NCBI GenBank assembly: GCA_043736395.1
Contig: JAYTCQ010000120.1
Span: 1 to 29,532, forward strand
DNA: 29,532 nt
Direction: 5' to 3'
DNA from: JAFDVL01 sp043736395
GTDB taxonomy: Bacteria > Acidobacteriota > Blastocatellia > RBC074
The notes beneath the pieces are model-generated. The model worked only from the letters and a program-made list of their open reading frames with translations. It was not told the DNA's origin and made no database searches. Positions 8,496 through 16,066 of this stretch are shown in pieces. A program made the position numbers and the translations under genes. Every line of letters begins with the position of its first letter. Position 1 is the first letter of the stretch.

Positions 8496-9761
8496 ATGAA
8501 TCAAACTACGCCCCGCCCGATCATTCATCCTTCTTCTTCCCGCGCTTCCTTTTCAAATATTTCCCGCAGTCAATGGAATACATTGTTCGCCGCACAAGCT
8601 GGATGGATGCTTGATGCGATGGATGCCATGCTGTATTCCTTCGCACTCACCACATTGATGAAGGAATTCAGTTTGAGCAGCGCACAAGCTGGCAGCGTCG
8701 CTTCGGCAACGTTATTAACCGCTGCAATTGGCGGCATCGGCTTTGGAATTTTAGCAGATCGCATCGGACGAAAAACCGCTCTGTCATTCACACTTTTATT
8801 GTATTCACTCGCCAGCGCAGGTACAGCGACCGTCGGATTAATTCCGATTTCTCCACTCGTACAATTAATTTTCTGGCGCGGATTATTAGGCTTCGGAATG
8901 GGCGGCGAATGGGCGTGCGGTGCGGCCTTAGTTGCAGAAACATGGCCCGCAGAAATTCGCGGTAGAGCCATTGCGATTATGCAATCCGGTTGGGCGATTG
9001 GTTACATTTTAGCGGCTCTGCTGGCGGCAGCATTTTTACCGAATTGGCGATTACTTTTTGTGATTGGATTTTTTCCTGCGCTCCTGATTTTATGGGTACG
9101 GCGTCACGTTCCCGAAACACTCAGCGAAGAACAAAAGCAAAATCCTGCTTCACCATTTGAAGTATTCAGCCCTGAATTTCGTAAGTTCACTTTGCGTGCT
9201 GGCGGCGTAGCGATTTGCGTTCTCATTGCTTATTGGGGCGTATTTACGTGGCTACCGGGATTTCTCGCTTTGCCCGTTGAAAAAGGAGGCGCAGGAATGA
9301 GCATCGTGAAAAGTACGTGGTGGATTATCCCCGTGCAAATCGGTGCGTTCCTCGGATATTTAAGTTTCGGAGTCATCGCCGATCGGCTGGGACGTAAGCC
9401 CGCTTTTATTTTGTATTTACTCATCACTGCCGTTGTCACTCCGATTTATGGATTGAACGCTACGAATCAAACCGTTCTGATGACGCTCGGCCCGGTGCTC
9501 GGATTTTTTGGCTCAGGATATTTTGGAATTTTTGGAGCGATGGTTTCTGAATTATTTCCGCAGCGAATTCGGGCTACTGCGCTCGGAGTTATTTACAACA
9601 TCGGACGCGCCGCCAGCGCTACAGCTCCGTGGTTAGTCGGTGCGATTGCAGAACGCAAAGGTGTCGGCAGCGCACTCGGCGTGACTTCGTTGTTTTTGCT
9701 TGCGGGAGTTTTGATGATGCTGACTTTGCCGGAAACGCGCGGGAAAGAACTTGAATCCTGA
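8496..9761 (+). CDS. MFS transporter, AAHS/SHS-type organic-acid or sugar carrier
   Basis: The 421-residue inner-membrane protein has about 12 hydrophobic segments. TM1 contains LDAMDAMLYSFAL, resembling the D-D motif of carboxylate carriers of the aromatic-acid and sialate/lactate symporter families. The MFS signature loop GILADRIGRK lies between TM2 and TM3 and its repeat GVIADRLGRK between TM8 and TM9. RGLLGFGMGGEWACGAALVAE matches the conserved TM4-TM5 region of these families. It probably catalyses proton-coupled uptake of an organic anion, but the substrate cannot be fixed from sequence. The N-terminal 25 residues are polar and Ser-rich, so a slightly later start is possible. A long inverted-repeat element begins 2 bp after the stop codon. 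Confidence 0.85.
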   Translation: MNQTTPRPIIHPSSSRASFSNISRSQWNTLFAAQAGWMLDAMDAMLYSFALTTLMKEFSLSSAQAGSVASATLLTAAIGGIGFGILADRIGRKTALSFTLLLYSLASAGTATVGLIPISPLVQLIFWRGLLGFGMGGEWACGAALVAETWPAEIRGRAIAIMQSGWAIGYILAALLAAAFLPNWRLLFVIGFFPALLILWVRRHVPETLSEEQKQNPASPFEVFSPEFRKFTLRAGGVAICVLIAYWGVFTWLPGFLALPVEKGGAGMSIVKSTWWIIPVQIGAFLGYLSFGVIADRLGRKPAFILYLLITAVVTPIYGLNATNQTVLMTLGPVLGFFGSGYFGIFGAMVSELFPQRIRATALGVIYNIGRAASATAPWLVGAIAERKGVGSALGVTSLFLLAGVLMMLTLPETRGKELES

Positions 9762-9762
9762 T

Positions 9763-9862
9763 AATGCAGAAGCCCGCACGTAGTAAGGGCGCCTTTGCAC
9801 AAGGAATTTTTCAAAAAATAAGTAGCGAAATGACGCCCTTACTACGTGCGGGCTTCTGCATT
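9763..9862. repeat. inverted-repeat element, copy 1 (29-bp perfect arms, terminator-like)
   Basis: The left arm at 9763-9791 begins AATGCAGAAGCCCGCACG. It is perfectly complementary over 29 nt to the right arm at 9834-9862, with a 42-nt loop. Five T residues at 9861-9865 end the structure on the plus strand, so it can act as the MFS gene terminator. A close relative occurs at 21967-22039. The pair shows that this is a dispersed family rather than an ordinary terminator. Confidence 0.92.
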
Positions 9863-9965
9863 TTTATGGTGAGCCATCGCCAACAATTCTCTTCAGCGTT
9901 ATAATCCTCTCCGTTCAATTAACAATTCAATTTTAACTATCTCCCCATAACCACGAAAGGAATTC

Positions 9966-10427
9966 ATGTCAACAGCACATCTTGATTCACTGCTCGCCAA
10001 TTGGTCCCGCGTCCACAAACAAAGCGCACGCTTAATGAAATCAGCACCATCCGATAAATATGATTGGAAGCCCAGCGAAACTGGAATGCCGCTCGGCGAA
10101 TTGATAAATCATCTTTACATCGCGGAAGCTTTGTTCGCTGATTCAGCCGTGACAGGCGGATTCGATAAAGACAAATTACCTGCTGCCATCAACAACACCG
10201 AAGAACTTCTCGCAGCTTTCGATAAATCGCACGAAGAAAGTGTCGCCAAAGTTTCGACGCTCACTGCCGAACAAATGGGCGATATGGTTGCGCCGTTCGG
10301 CCCTGAAAAAGCGATGCCACGCGCGTTTCTTTTACAGGTCATGCTGGAACACGAAATTCATCATCGTGGTCAGCTTTATACCTATTTGCGAATTCTTGGC
10401 TGCGAATGTCCGCCGCTATTTGGATAA
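9966..10427 (+). CDS. DinB/YfiT-like four-helix-bundle metalloprotein
   Basis: The 153-residue cytosolic protein is of DinB type. It is mainly helical, with a metal-binding His triad readable as H49 (in LINHLYIAE), H129 and H133 (in EHEIHHRGQLYTYLR). The HxxxHRGQ signature in the last helix is diagnostic for the DinB-like superfamily, which includes thiol-dependent transferases and many uncharacterised proteins induced by stress. An AAAGGA site precedes the ATG at a suitable distance. The next gene, 92 bp downstream and separated by an inverted-repeat element, is a DNA-repair alkyltransferase-like gene; a stress-related pairing is possible but not shown. The reaction is unknown. Confidence 0.88.
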   Translation: MSTAHLDSLLANWSRVHKQSARLMKSAPSDKYDWKPSETGMPLGELINHLYIAEALFADSAVTGGFDKDKLPAAINNTEELLAAFDKSHEESVAKVSTLTAEQMGDMVAPFGPEKAMPRAFLLQVMLEHEIHHRGQLYTYLRILGCECPPLFG

Positions 10428-10433
10428 TTTTTT

Positions 10434-10502
10434 GACAGGATTTACAAGATTGACAGGATTGAATTTTTTATATTTCATCTTGTTGATCATGTAGATCCTG
10501 TC
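10434..10502. repeat. imperfect inverted repeat made of ACAGGAT/ACAAGAT units
   Basis: Arms at 10434-10459 and 10477-10502 match in 21 of 26 positions by hand count, and four of the five mismatches would be G-U pairs in RNA. Within each arm the units GACAGGAT, TACAAGAT and GACAGGAT recur every 9-10 bases. It fills the gap between the DinB-like and alkyltransferase-like genes. From general experience such GACAGGATTTACA elements recur between genes in many bacteria. Confidence 0.75.
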
Positions 10503-10519
10503 TATTTCTTTTCCGGAAA

Positions 10520-10924
10520 ATGTCCAGAAATATCATCACCAACGCGAATCCACTCCGTCCGAAAGACGATCCCAGCTTTCGTGAACGCGCTTATGAATTA
10601 GTCCTGCAAATCCCCGCAGGTCGCGTGATGAGTTATGGCCTAGTCGCTCGCGTGTTAGGCGTTGGGTACGACGCCCGCGCCATTGGAAATATTATGTATG
10701 CGACTCCGAAAGATGCTCGCAACGTTCCGTGGCATCGCGTCATCAATTCCCAAGGCGGATGCTCAACCGCAGGCGTGACTTCACCGCCGGATTTACAACA
10801 ACGATTGCTTGAAAATGAAGGAATCATTTTCAACGATTCAGGCAAATGCAAGATTGAAAAATATCTTTGGACGCCGCCTGAATACGAAGCGCAGAATAAT
10901 CCCCAAACAAATTTATTTAACTGA
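10520..10924 (+). CDS. atl: alkyltransferase-like protein (ATL), DNA alkylation damage sensor
   Basis: The 134-residue protein has the DNA-binding domain of O6-methylguanine-DNA methyltransferases. It contains PAGRVMSYGLVARVLG (helix-turn-helix with Tyr/Arg fingers), AIGNIMYATP, and an active-site loop reading VPWHRVINSQG. In true methyltransferases that loop is PCHR. Here Trp71 replaces the acceptor Cys, as in the ATL/YbaZ family, which binds O6-alkylguanine without repairing it and hands the lesion to nucleotide excision repair. It is therefore called an ATL and not an active ogt/ada product. The ATG at 10520 is preceded by a weak CCGGAAA. The C-terminal tail of about 20 residues is polar. 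It lies 40 bp before the next gene. Confidence 0.88.
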   Translation: MSRNIITNANPLRPKDDPSFRERAYELVLQIPAGRVMSYGLVARVLGVGYDARAIGNIMYATPKDARNVPWHRVINSQGGCSTAGVTSPPDLQQRLLENEGIIFNDSGKCKIEKYLWTPPEYEAQNNPQTNLFN

Positions 10925-10964
10925 TAATCACTGCTTTCCCCCGGCACAATTTGGAGGAAACTCA

Positions 10965-11894
10965 ATGCCCCTGAAAATTATTTTTTGTCTGTTGCTTGTA
11001 AGTGTCGCAACGTTTGCGCAGCCGCGTCCCAATGCAACACCAGCTCCAACTCGAAAAATCTTTAATCACCCGCAAGGCTTCAGCTTTCAATATCCTGCCG
11101 ATTGGAAAATTGAAAATAGTGACCAAGGCGCACAAATCGTGCCGTCTGGAGTTGCGGCAAACGATCAAACAGAAAATTTTCGCATCCTGACAATCGCTGC
11201 GCCGATTGAAATCACTGACCCACGCTTCCCTGGTGAAATGGATACACTTGCTGCACAAATTCCCGGCTTCACGAAAATCGGTACAATACAAAATTACAAA
11301 ACAAAAACTTCAAGCGGATTGCGTGGCGTCTGGGCGGGAAAAAATCTGACGACGAATCAGGCTGTACAAATGCGGTTGTACGCGACGACTTTGAATTCCA
11401 ACGCCATCGTTTTGTTCGCGGCAGGAACCGCTGCCAAACTTGATGCACGTGAAGCGAGGATACTCGAAATTGCCACTAGCATCACACCTGCCAGCAATCC
11501 TGCTCCGGCGACGCAAACGCCATCTGCGATTGATCGTTCACCGCTTGCCCAACAATGGATGCAAAGATTACGCGGAAAAAAATTAGTCCAGATGAGCAGC
11601 TACAACAGCGGTGGCGGTTCCGGTGGTTACAGCAGTAAAACTGAAATTTATATGAACGCCAACAATACATTTCAAGCACGTTCTGAAAGCTCAGTTTCGG
11701 TCTATGTGCCAGGTGCGAATGGTGGTTCGAGTGGTGCGAAAAAAGCTGCCGGAACCTGGCGAGTTTATGTGAACGGTTCTCAAGCCATGCTCGAAATGAA
11801 ATATGAAAACGGGCAGATCGAAACGAATGCGCTGCAAGCCAACGGCGAGCAAACTTTCATAAACGGCAAACGTTGGTACGTCACTGAACAATAA
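10965..11894 (+). CDS. exported protein with PsbP/MOG1-like domain and beta-rich C-terminal domain
   Basis: The chosen ATG at 10965 has a GGAGG site 8 bases upstream and begins directly with a signal peptide (MPLKIIFCLLLVSVATFA, Gln at +1). An upstream extension of the frame to 10809 only overlaps the previous gene. The 309-residue product has residues about 30-170 resembling PsbP/MOG1-like folds (FNHPQGFSFQYPADWKIENS is the characteristic first strand pair). A Ser/Gly-rich linker follows, then a beta-strand domain (KKLVQMSSYNSGG, TEIYMNANNTFQARSE, GTWRVYVNGSQAMLEMKYENG) like the lipocalin-type tails of many acidobacterial exported proteins. The function is unknown. It is 16 bp before the YbjQ-like gene, so probably co-transcribed. 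Confidence 0.7.
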   Translation: MPLKIIFCLLLVSVATFAQPRPNATPAPTRKIFNHPQGFSFQYPADWKIENSDQGAQIVPSGVAANDQTENFRILTIAAPIEITDPRFPGEMDTLAAQIPGFTKIGTIQNYKTKTSSGLRGVWAGKNLTTNQAVQMRLYATTLNSNAIVLFAAGTAAKLDAREARILEIATSITPASNPAPATQTPSAIDRSPLAQQWMQRLRGKKLVQMSSYNSGGGSGGYSSKTEIYMNANNTFQARSESSVSVYVPGANGGSSGAKKAAGTWRVYVNGSQAMLEMKYENGQIETNALQANGEQTFINGKRWYVTEQ

Positions 11895-11910
11895 ATTCAC
11901 CTAAAAAATT

Positions 11911-12318
11911 ATGGACAACAACCCAACCCGACAAGCTCCGTATCAAATTGCAAAACCAGTGTATTCTGTCGCCCATCACATGGTCACGACAGCGTTTGAA
12001 TTACCCGGATTTCGCGTCGTCCAAAATCTTGGCGTAGTCCGTGGCATTACCGTGCGTTCACGTTCAATTTTTGGAACGATTGGAGCCGGACTTCAAACGA
12101 TGGTCGGCGGCAACATTTCAATTTATACGAAGCTCTGCGAACAGGCGCGTGAAGAAGCGTTTGAAATTCTGATTCAGCACGCTTCAGAAATTGGCGCGAA
12201 TGCCATCATCGGCGCACGCTACGACGCCAATGAAATTGGTCCAGGCGTGACAGAAGTTTTGGCGTACGGCACGGCTGTCATTGCACAGCCAACTGAGCCT
12301 GCAAATTATCAACAATGA
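11911..12318 (+). CDS. YbjQ/UPF0145 family protein (DUF74)
   Basis: The 135-residue cytosolic protein matches the YbjQ-like family. It has TTAFELPGFRVVQNLGVVRGITVRS at the start of the domain, GLQTMVGGNISIYTKLCEQAREEAFEILIQHA in the middle, and GANAIIGARYDANE with a final VLAYGTAV strand. Family members form small alpha/beta oligomers sometimes labelled heavy-metal binding, but no biochemical role is firmly established. The first 25 residues extend beyond the usual domain. There is no clear Shine-Dalgarno sequence before ATG 11911 (CTAAAAAATTATG), and the 16-bp spacing suggests expression with the preceding gene. Confidence 0.88.
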   Translation: MDNNPTRQAPYQIAKPVYSVAHHMVTTAFELPGFRVVQNLGVVRGITVRSRSIFGTIGAGLQTMVGGNISIYTKLCEQAREEAFEILIQHASEIGANAIIGARYDANEIGPGVTEVLAYGTAVIAQPTEPANYQQ

Positions 12319-12540
12319 TGTCGCAAACTTCTTAACGATAGACTTCAGTTATGAATTGCTACGCCACTTTAGGGCGTGGTGACAAGCAAGTAATTAGCGA
12401 AGGCTTTAGCCAAATATCTGCGATTCAATCCACTTTTCTTTTTGCTTTAGCTAAAGCTTATTGGAAAGGAAAAATTTTATTAATTCGGCTGAAGCCTTGT
12501 TTCAATTTATTGCCTGCCACGAGTTAAAACTCGTGGTAAT
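12319..12540. repeat. intergenic patchwork of small palindromes
   Basis: This gap before the S9 peptidase gene holds several unrelated short palindromes: ACGCC/GGCGT around 12361-12377, the perfect 14-bp GCTTTAGCTAAAGC at 12444-12457, and a 9-bp perfect stem with a 2-nt loop (CCACGAGTT / AACTCGTGG) at 12517-12536. A GGCTTTAGCC-like stretch lies at 12392-12402. No coding frame with a good start is present; the frame open from 12461 is only an upstream extension of the peptidase. Confidence 0.6.
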
Positions 12541-12549
12541 TGATATAAT
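12541..12549 (+). promoter_or_regulatory. extended -10 promoter for the S9 peptidase gene
   Basis: TGATATAAT is a perfect TGnTATAAT extended -10 element. It lies 31 bp before the ATG at 12581, giving a leader of about 25 nt with GAGGA near 12571-12575. No good -35 is visible, and the perfect palindrome at 12517-12536 occupies the -35 region. Extended -10 promoters often do without a -35. Confidence 0.5.
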
Positions 12550-12580
12550 TTTTTCCGAATTATTTTTGAAGAGGAACTGC

Positions 12581-14617
12581 ATGAAAACAATTCTATTCAC
12601 CATCACTTTAGTCTTGTTATTTTCACTATCTACACTTGCGCAAACGCAACGCCCGATGACGTTCGATGATGTGATGGCATTGAAAACTGTCGCCGCTACA
12701 ACGATTTCTCCTGATGGAAAATTCGTCGCCTATACGTTGTCTTACGCTGATATGAAAGACAATGAACGGCGTACCGAAATCTGGATGGTGGCACCTGATG
12801 GCGGTAAGCCGCGCCGCTTCACGAACGGCAAAAATGATAGTGCTCCTACATGGTCACCCGACGGTCAAACGCTCGCGTTTCTTTCAGCACGCAGTGCAGG
12901 CGGCACTTCCAGCGAACCGCCCAGACCGCAAATTTATTTGATCTCCCCATTCGGTGGCGAAGCTGAAAAACTGACTGATGCTAAAGCTGGAGTGAGTTCT
13001 TTTACGTGGTCACCCGACAGCAAACACATCGCGTACGTCGCACAAGTTCCGCTCACCGATGTCGAAGAGAAAAAACAAAAAGACAAAGACGACGCGCAAG
13101 TGGTAGACGCGAATTTTCGGTTCTCGCACCTTTGGGTAATTGAGACTGAAACAAAAAAAACCACAGAAATTGTCAAAGCTGATCTTGTCCTCAACGATCC
13201 GCAATTTTCTCCCGATGGCAAACGAATTTCATACACAACAACCCCAACGACAAAAGCAGACGACGGCAGCCTGAGCGATATTTTTATTGCCAACGCGGAT
13301 GGCAGCGGTACATCGCGCAGGCTTTATGAAAATCTGGGGCCAGACAGCAATGCGCGTTGGTCACCCGATGGCAAGTGGATTTCATTCAACAGTCGCGATG
13401 AAAAAAAGGGAAATCTTGGATTTCCAGGTTTGTACGTGATCGCCCCTGAAGGCGGTGCGCCACGCGCCATTTCACAAAATTTTGATCACTCGTTTTCACC
13501 TGCTATTTGGTCGCGCGATGGGGCGACGTTATACATCTCTTCATCACATCGAACTACTTCACAAATTTTCAGCCTTCCCGTCACTGGCGGCGAAGCAAAA
13601 TTAATTTCATCAGGCGATGCAGTAATCAGCGGTGCTTCATTCACAGCTAACCGCGACAAAATTGCTTTCACGCGCAGCGATCTGCAACATCCGGCAGACG
13701 TGCATGTTTCCTCCGTCGCAAACTTCAATCCAACCAAACTCACCGATCATAATTCGCAGTTGAAAGACATAGCGCTTGGACGTAGCGAAGTCATCAAATG
13801 GAAAAGCAAAGATGGGCTGGAAATTGAAGGGCTGCTGATTTATCCCGTAGGTTATGAAGCGGGCAAACGCTATCCGCTGTTCGCCAATATTCACGGCGGC
13901 CCATCGGGTGTCTGGGCGCAGAGCTTCCCTGGCTCGTGGGGCAATTTCGCGCACGTCTGGGCAGGCAAAGGTTGGGCAACGTTTTTGCCGAACATTCGCG
14001 GAAGTTCGGGCTATGGCGAAAAATTTTTATTATCGAATGTGAAAGATTGGGGCGGCGGCGATTATCAGGATATTCAATCCGGCATTGATGAACTCATCAA
14101 ACGTGGAATTGCTGATCCTGAAAAATTGGGTCAGGGCGGATGGAGCTACGGCGGATACATGACCGCATGGACATTGACGCAAACGAATCGCTTCAAAGCC
14201 GTAATGGTTGGCGCTGGACTGACGAATATGTTTTCGATGTATTCGACTAACGATTTGCAACGCACACTCGAAGGATATTTCGGCGGGCTACCGTGGGATG
14301 ATATAGAAGGCTACTGGACAAAAACTTCGGCGATGGCACACATCAAAAAAGCCAAAACGCCAACGCTGATTTTGCACGGCGGCAGCGACACCCGCGTACC
14401 GATTGGGCAAGCGCAGGAATTGTACATGGGACTGAAGAAAAATAATGTTCCCGTGCAATTAGTTTTCTTCCCGCGCGAAGGTCACGGGTTAATGGAACCA
14501 CGCCACCAACTTGATAAAATGAAACGTGATTACGCTCACTTTGCCAAATATGTTTTAGGCGTTGATGTGCCTGAAGAAAAGAAAGCATTAACCGCAAATT
14601 CAGAGAACAGCAAATGA
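12581..14617 (+). CDS. S9 family serine peptidase (DPP4/acylaminoacyl-peptidase type), exported
   Basis: ATG 12581 is preferred because GAGGA precedes it and it opens with a signal peptide (ending TLA, Gln at +1). The frame upstream to 12461 lies in repeat DNA. The 678-residue product has an N-terminal beta-propeller built of TolB/WD40-like blades with repeated WSPDG or SPDG motifs (residues about 45-400), then an alpha/beta-hydrolase domain. The catalytic triad is visible as Ser522 in GGWSYGGYM, Asp603 in HGGSDTRVP and His635 in REGHGLMEP. S9 enzymes of this type cleave short peptides, often after Pro or acyl-amino acids. It probably works in the periplasm. The last 4 bases overlap the YceI gene (ATGA), indicating translational coupling. 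Confidence 0.95.
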   Translation: MKTILFTITLVLLFSLSTLAQTQRPMTFDDVMALKTVAATTISPDGKFVAYTLSYADMKDNERRTEIWMVAPDGGKPRRFTNGKNDSAPTWSPDGQTLAFLSARSAGGTSSEPPRPQIYLISPFGGEAEKLTDAKAGVSSFTWSPDSKHIAYVAQVPLTDVEEKKQKDKDDAQVVDANFRFSHLWVIETETKKTTEIVKADLVLNDPQFSPDGKRISYTTTPTTKADDGSLSDIFIANADGSGTSRRLYENLGPDSNARWSPDGKWISFNSRDEKKGNLGFPGLYVIAPEGGAPRAISQNFDHSFSPAIWSRDGATLYISSSHRTTSQIFSLPVTGGEAKLISSGDAVISGASFTANRDKIAFTRSDLQHPADVHVSSVANFNPTKLTDHNSQLKDIALGRSEVIKWKSKDGLEIEGLLIYPVGYEAGKRYPLFANIHGGPSGVWAQSFPGSWGNFAHVWAGKGWATFLPNIRGSSGYGEKFLLSNVKDWGGGDYQDIQSGIDELIKRGIADPEKLGQGGWSYGGYMTAWTLTQTNRFKAVMVGAGLTNMFSMYSTNDLQRTLEGYFGGLPWDDIEGYWTKTSAMAHIKKAKTPTLILHGGSDTRVPIGQAQELYMGLKKNNVPVQLVFFPREGHGLMEPRHQLDKMKRDYAHFAKYVLGVDVPEEKKALTANSENSK

Positions 14618-15270
14618 AAACACTCTCCCAAAAAACAATAATTCTTGTCGCGTTATTGCTGTTACCATTCGGCAGCGCAGCACAACGCGGCAAAACTCCT
14701 AAAAAAACTTCAAGCGCGGCAGCAAAGATTTATTCGATGAATGCCGCGCAAAGTCAGATCACGTTAACGCTGGCGCAGGAAGGTGCGCTGCAAAAAATTC
14801 ATCCCTTGCATCACGTGGGGGCAAAAAGTTTCAGTGGGAAAATTCAGCTCCCGACTGACGAATCAAAAACCTCAGTCGAACTGGACGCCGATACAAAATC
14901 TTTCGTCAACATTGATACCGATATGAAAGATTTTGAGAAGAGCGGATTTCATAAAGTTTTACACGGCGAAGTCCTGCGCAGCGAGCAATTCCCTTCCATT
15001 AAATTCCGTTCTGTTTCTGTCACGAACATCCAAAAATCCGGCAACAATCGCAGCTTCACACTCAATGGAGATTTAACCCTGCGCGGCGTCACACGACGTG
15101 TAGCCTTTCCCGTTAAAGTCACTCTCAATGGTAACCAGCTTCGCGCCACCGGAGAAGAAAATATCAAGCAAACAGATTTCAATATCACTCCGTATTCAGG
15201 TGGTCTTGGCACAATTAAAATCGGCGATCAACTCAAAGTAAGCTTTACCATCGTTGCAAATGCTTCGTAA
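14614..15270 (+). CDS. YceI-family periplasmic lipid-binding-like protein
   Basis: The 218-residue protein has a signal peptide ending SAA with Gln at +1. A YceI-like beta-barrel domain spans residues about 38-217. Typical segments are SSVELDADTKSF-like spacing, FHKVLHGEVLRSEQFPSIKFRS, GDLTLRGVTRRVAFPVKVTL and IKQTDFNITPYSGG. Members bind isoprenoid or other lipid ligands, but the ligand here is unknown. Its start overlaps the S9 peptidase stop by ATGA, so both are made from one mRNA; the next gene follows after 17 bp. Confidence 0.9.
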   Translation: MKTLSQKTIILVALLLLPFGSAAQRGKTPKKTSSAAAKIYSMNAAQSQITLTLAQEGALQKIHPLHHVGAKSFSGKIQLPTDESKTSVELDADTKSFVNIDTDMKDFEKSGFHKVLHGEVLRSEQFPSIKFRSVSVTNIQKSGNNRSFTLNGDLTLRGVTRRVAFPVKVTLNGNQLRATGEENIKQTDFNITPYSGGLGTIKIGDQLKVSFTIVANAS

Positions 15271-15287
15271 AACAAATTGAAATCGCT

Positions 15288-16055
15288 ATGACGCAATTCA
15301 AGCTGACAATTCAGATAATTATTTTGTTGCTGATGCCTGTCGTTTGCCTTGCTCAAAGTAATGAAGAGAAATGCTCATGGCGCAAAGCTCCAGACCTGTT
15401 GAGAGATGAAAAAGGTAAACCGATAGCCATTAGTTCCAGCGAACTGGAGCATAGATTTATTAGCGGCGAAAAACCAAAGTATCCCAGCTCATGCCGATGT
15501 CAGGGATATGTCCAAGTACTTTTACATATTGACGCTAAAGGTGAAGTTGCATGCTTTCAGATAATTAGTGGGCATCCACTTTTCAAACATCCAGTTGCTG
15601 AAGTCATAAAAAACTGGCGGTTCATTCCTTACCAAACTGAGAGCGGGAATAAATCTTTCGTCGCTATCTTGAGTTATAATTTCAATCTTGATGCCCAACC
15701 GTGGGGATTACTAAATCAAGCGTTACCTTGTAAGCCACCTAACACCATACTGAAAGATTCGTCAAACAAAGTTTTGTGGCTCCGCCCAAATGAAATGCTT
15801 GATCGCGCAATCGAAAAAACTGCCCCATCACCCGACGCGCATATCAAAACAGGTGGCGATGTGCTCGTTAATGTTATGGTAAATGAATCTGGAAAAATCA
15901 CTTGTGCAACCACTGTTAATGGTCATCCAATTTTGCGCGAACGGGCGATACAAGCAGCAATAAAATGGAAATTCAAACCATTTTTAGTCAACAATAAACC
16001 TGTTCCATTTTTCGGACATTTACTGTTTTCTTTCCTGAAGCCTAATCATCATTAA
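15288..16055 (+). CDS. exported protein with two TonB C-terminal domains
   Basis: The 255-residue product has a signal peptide (ending CLA, Gln at +1) and two TonB_C-like domains. The first is at about 60-133 (YVQVLLHIDAKGEVACFQII, VIKNWRFIPY) and the second at about 175-250 (DVLVNVMVNESGKITCATTV, AIKWKFKPF). True TonB keeps an uncleaved N-terminal anchor and a Pro-rich linker. Neither is seen, so this is probably a soluble periplasmic protein that could touch TonB boxes or other envelope partners without transmitting energy. Cys residues at about 29, 69, 71 and 89, plus 148 and 206, may form disulfides. It lies 17 bp after the YceI gene and 11 bp before the aldehyde dehydrogenase gene, so it may belong to either unit. 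Confidence 0.78.
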   Translation: MTQFKLTIQIIILLLMPVVCLAQSNEEKCSWRKAPDLLRDEKGKPIAISSSELEHRFISGEKPKYPSSCRCQGYVQVLLHIDAKGEVACFQIISGHPLFKHPVAEVIKNWRFIPYQTESGNKSFVAILSYNFNLDAQPWGLLNQALPCKPPNTILKDSSNKVLWLRPNEMLDRAIEKTAPSPDAHIKTGGDVLVNVMVNESGKITCATTVNGHPILRERAIQAAIKWKFKPFLVNNKPVPFFGHLLFSFLKPNHH

Positions 16056-16066
16056 AGGACGTATTT

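Noticed and set aside
10809..10964. Upstream extension of the PsbP-like protein
   Set aside because: It overlaps the alkyltransferase-like gene in another frame and hides the signal peptide; ATG 10965 has GGAGG.
12461..12580. Upstream extension of the S9 peptidase frame
   Set aside because: It runs through palindromic repeat DNA and the candidate -10 element; ATG 12581 has a ribosome binding site and begins with the signal peptide.
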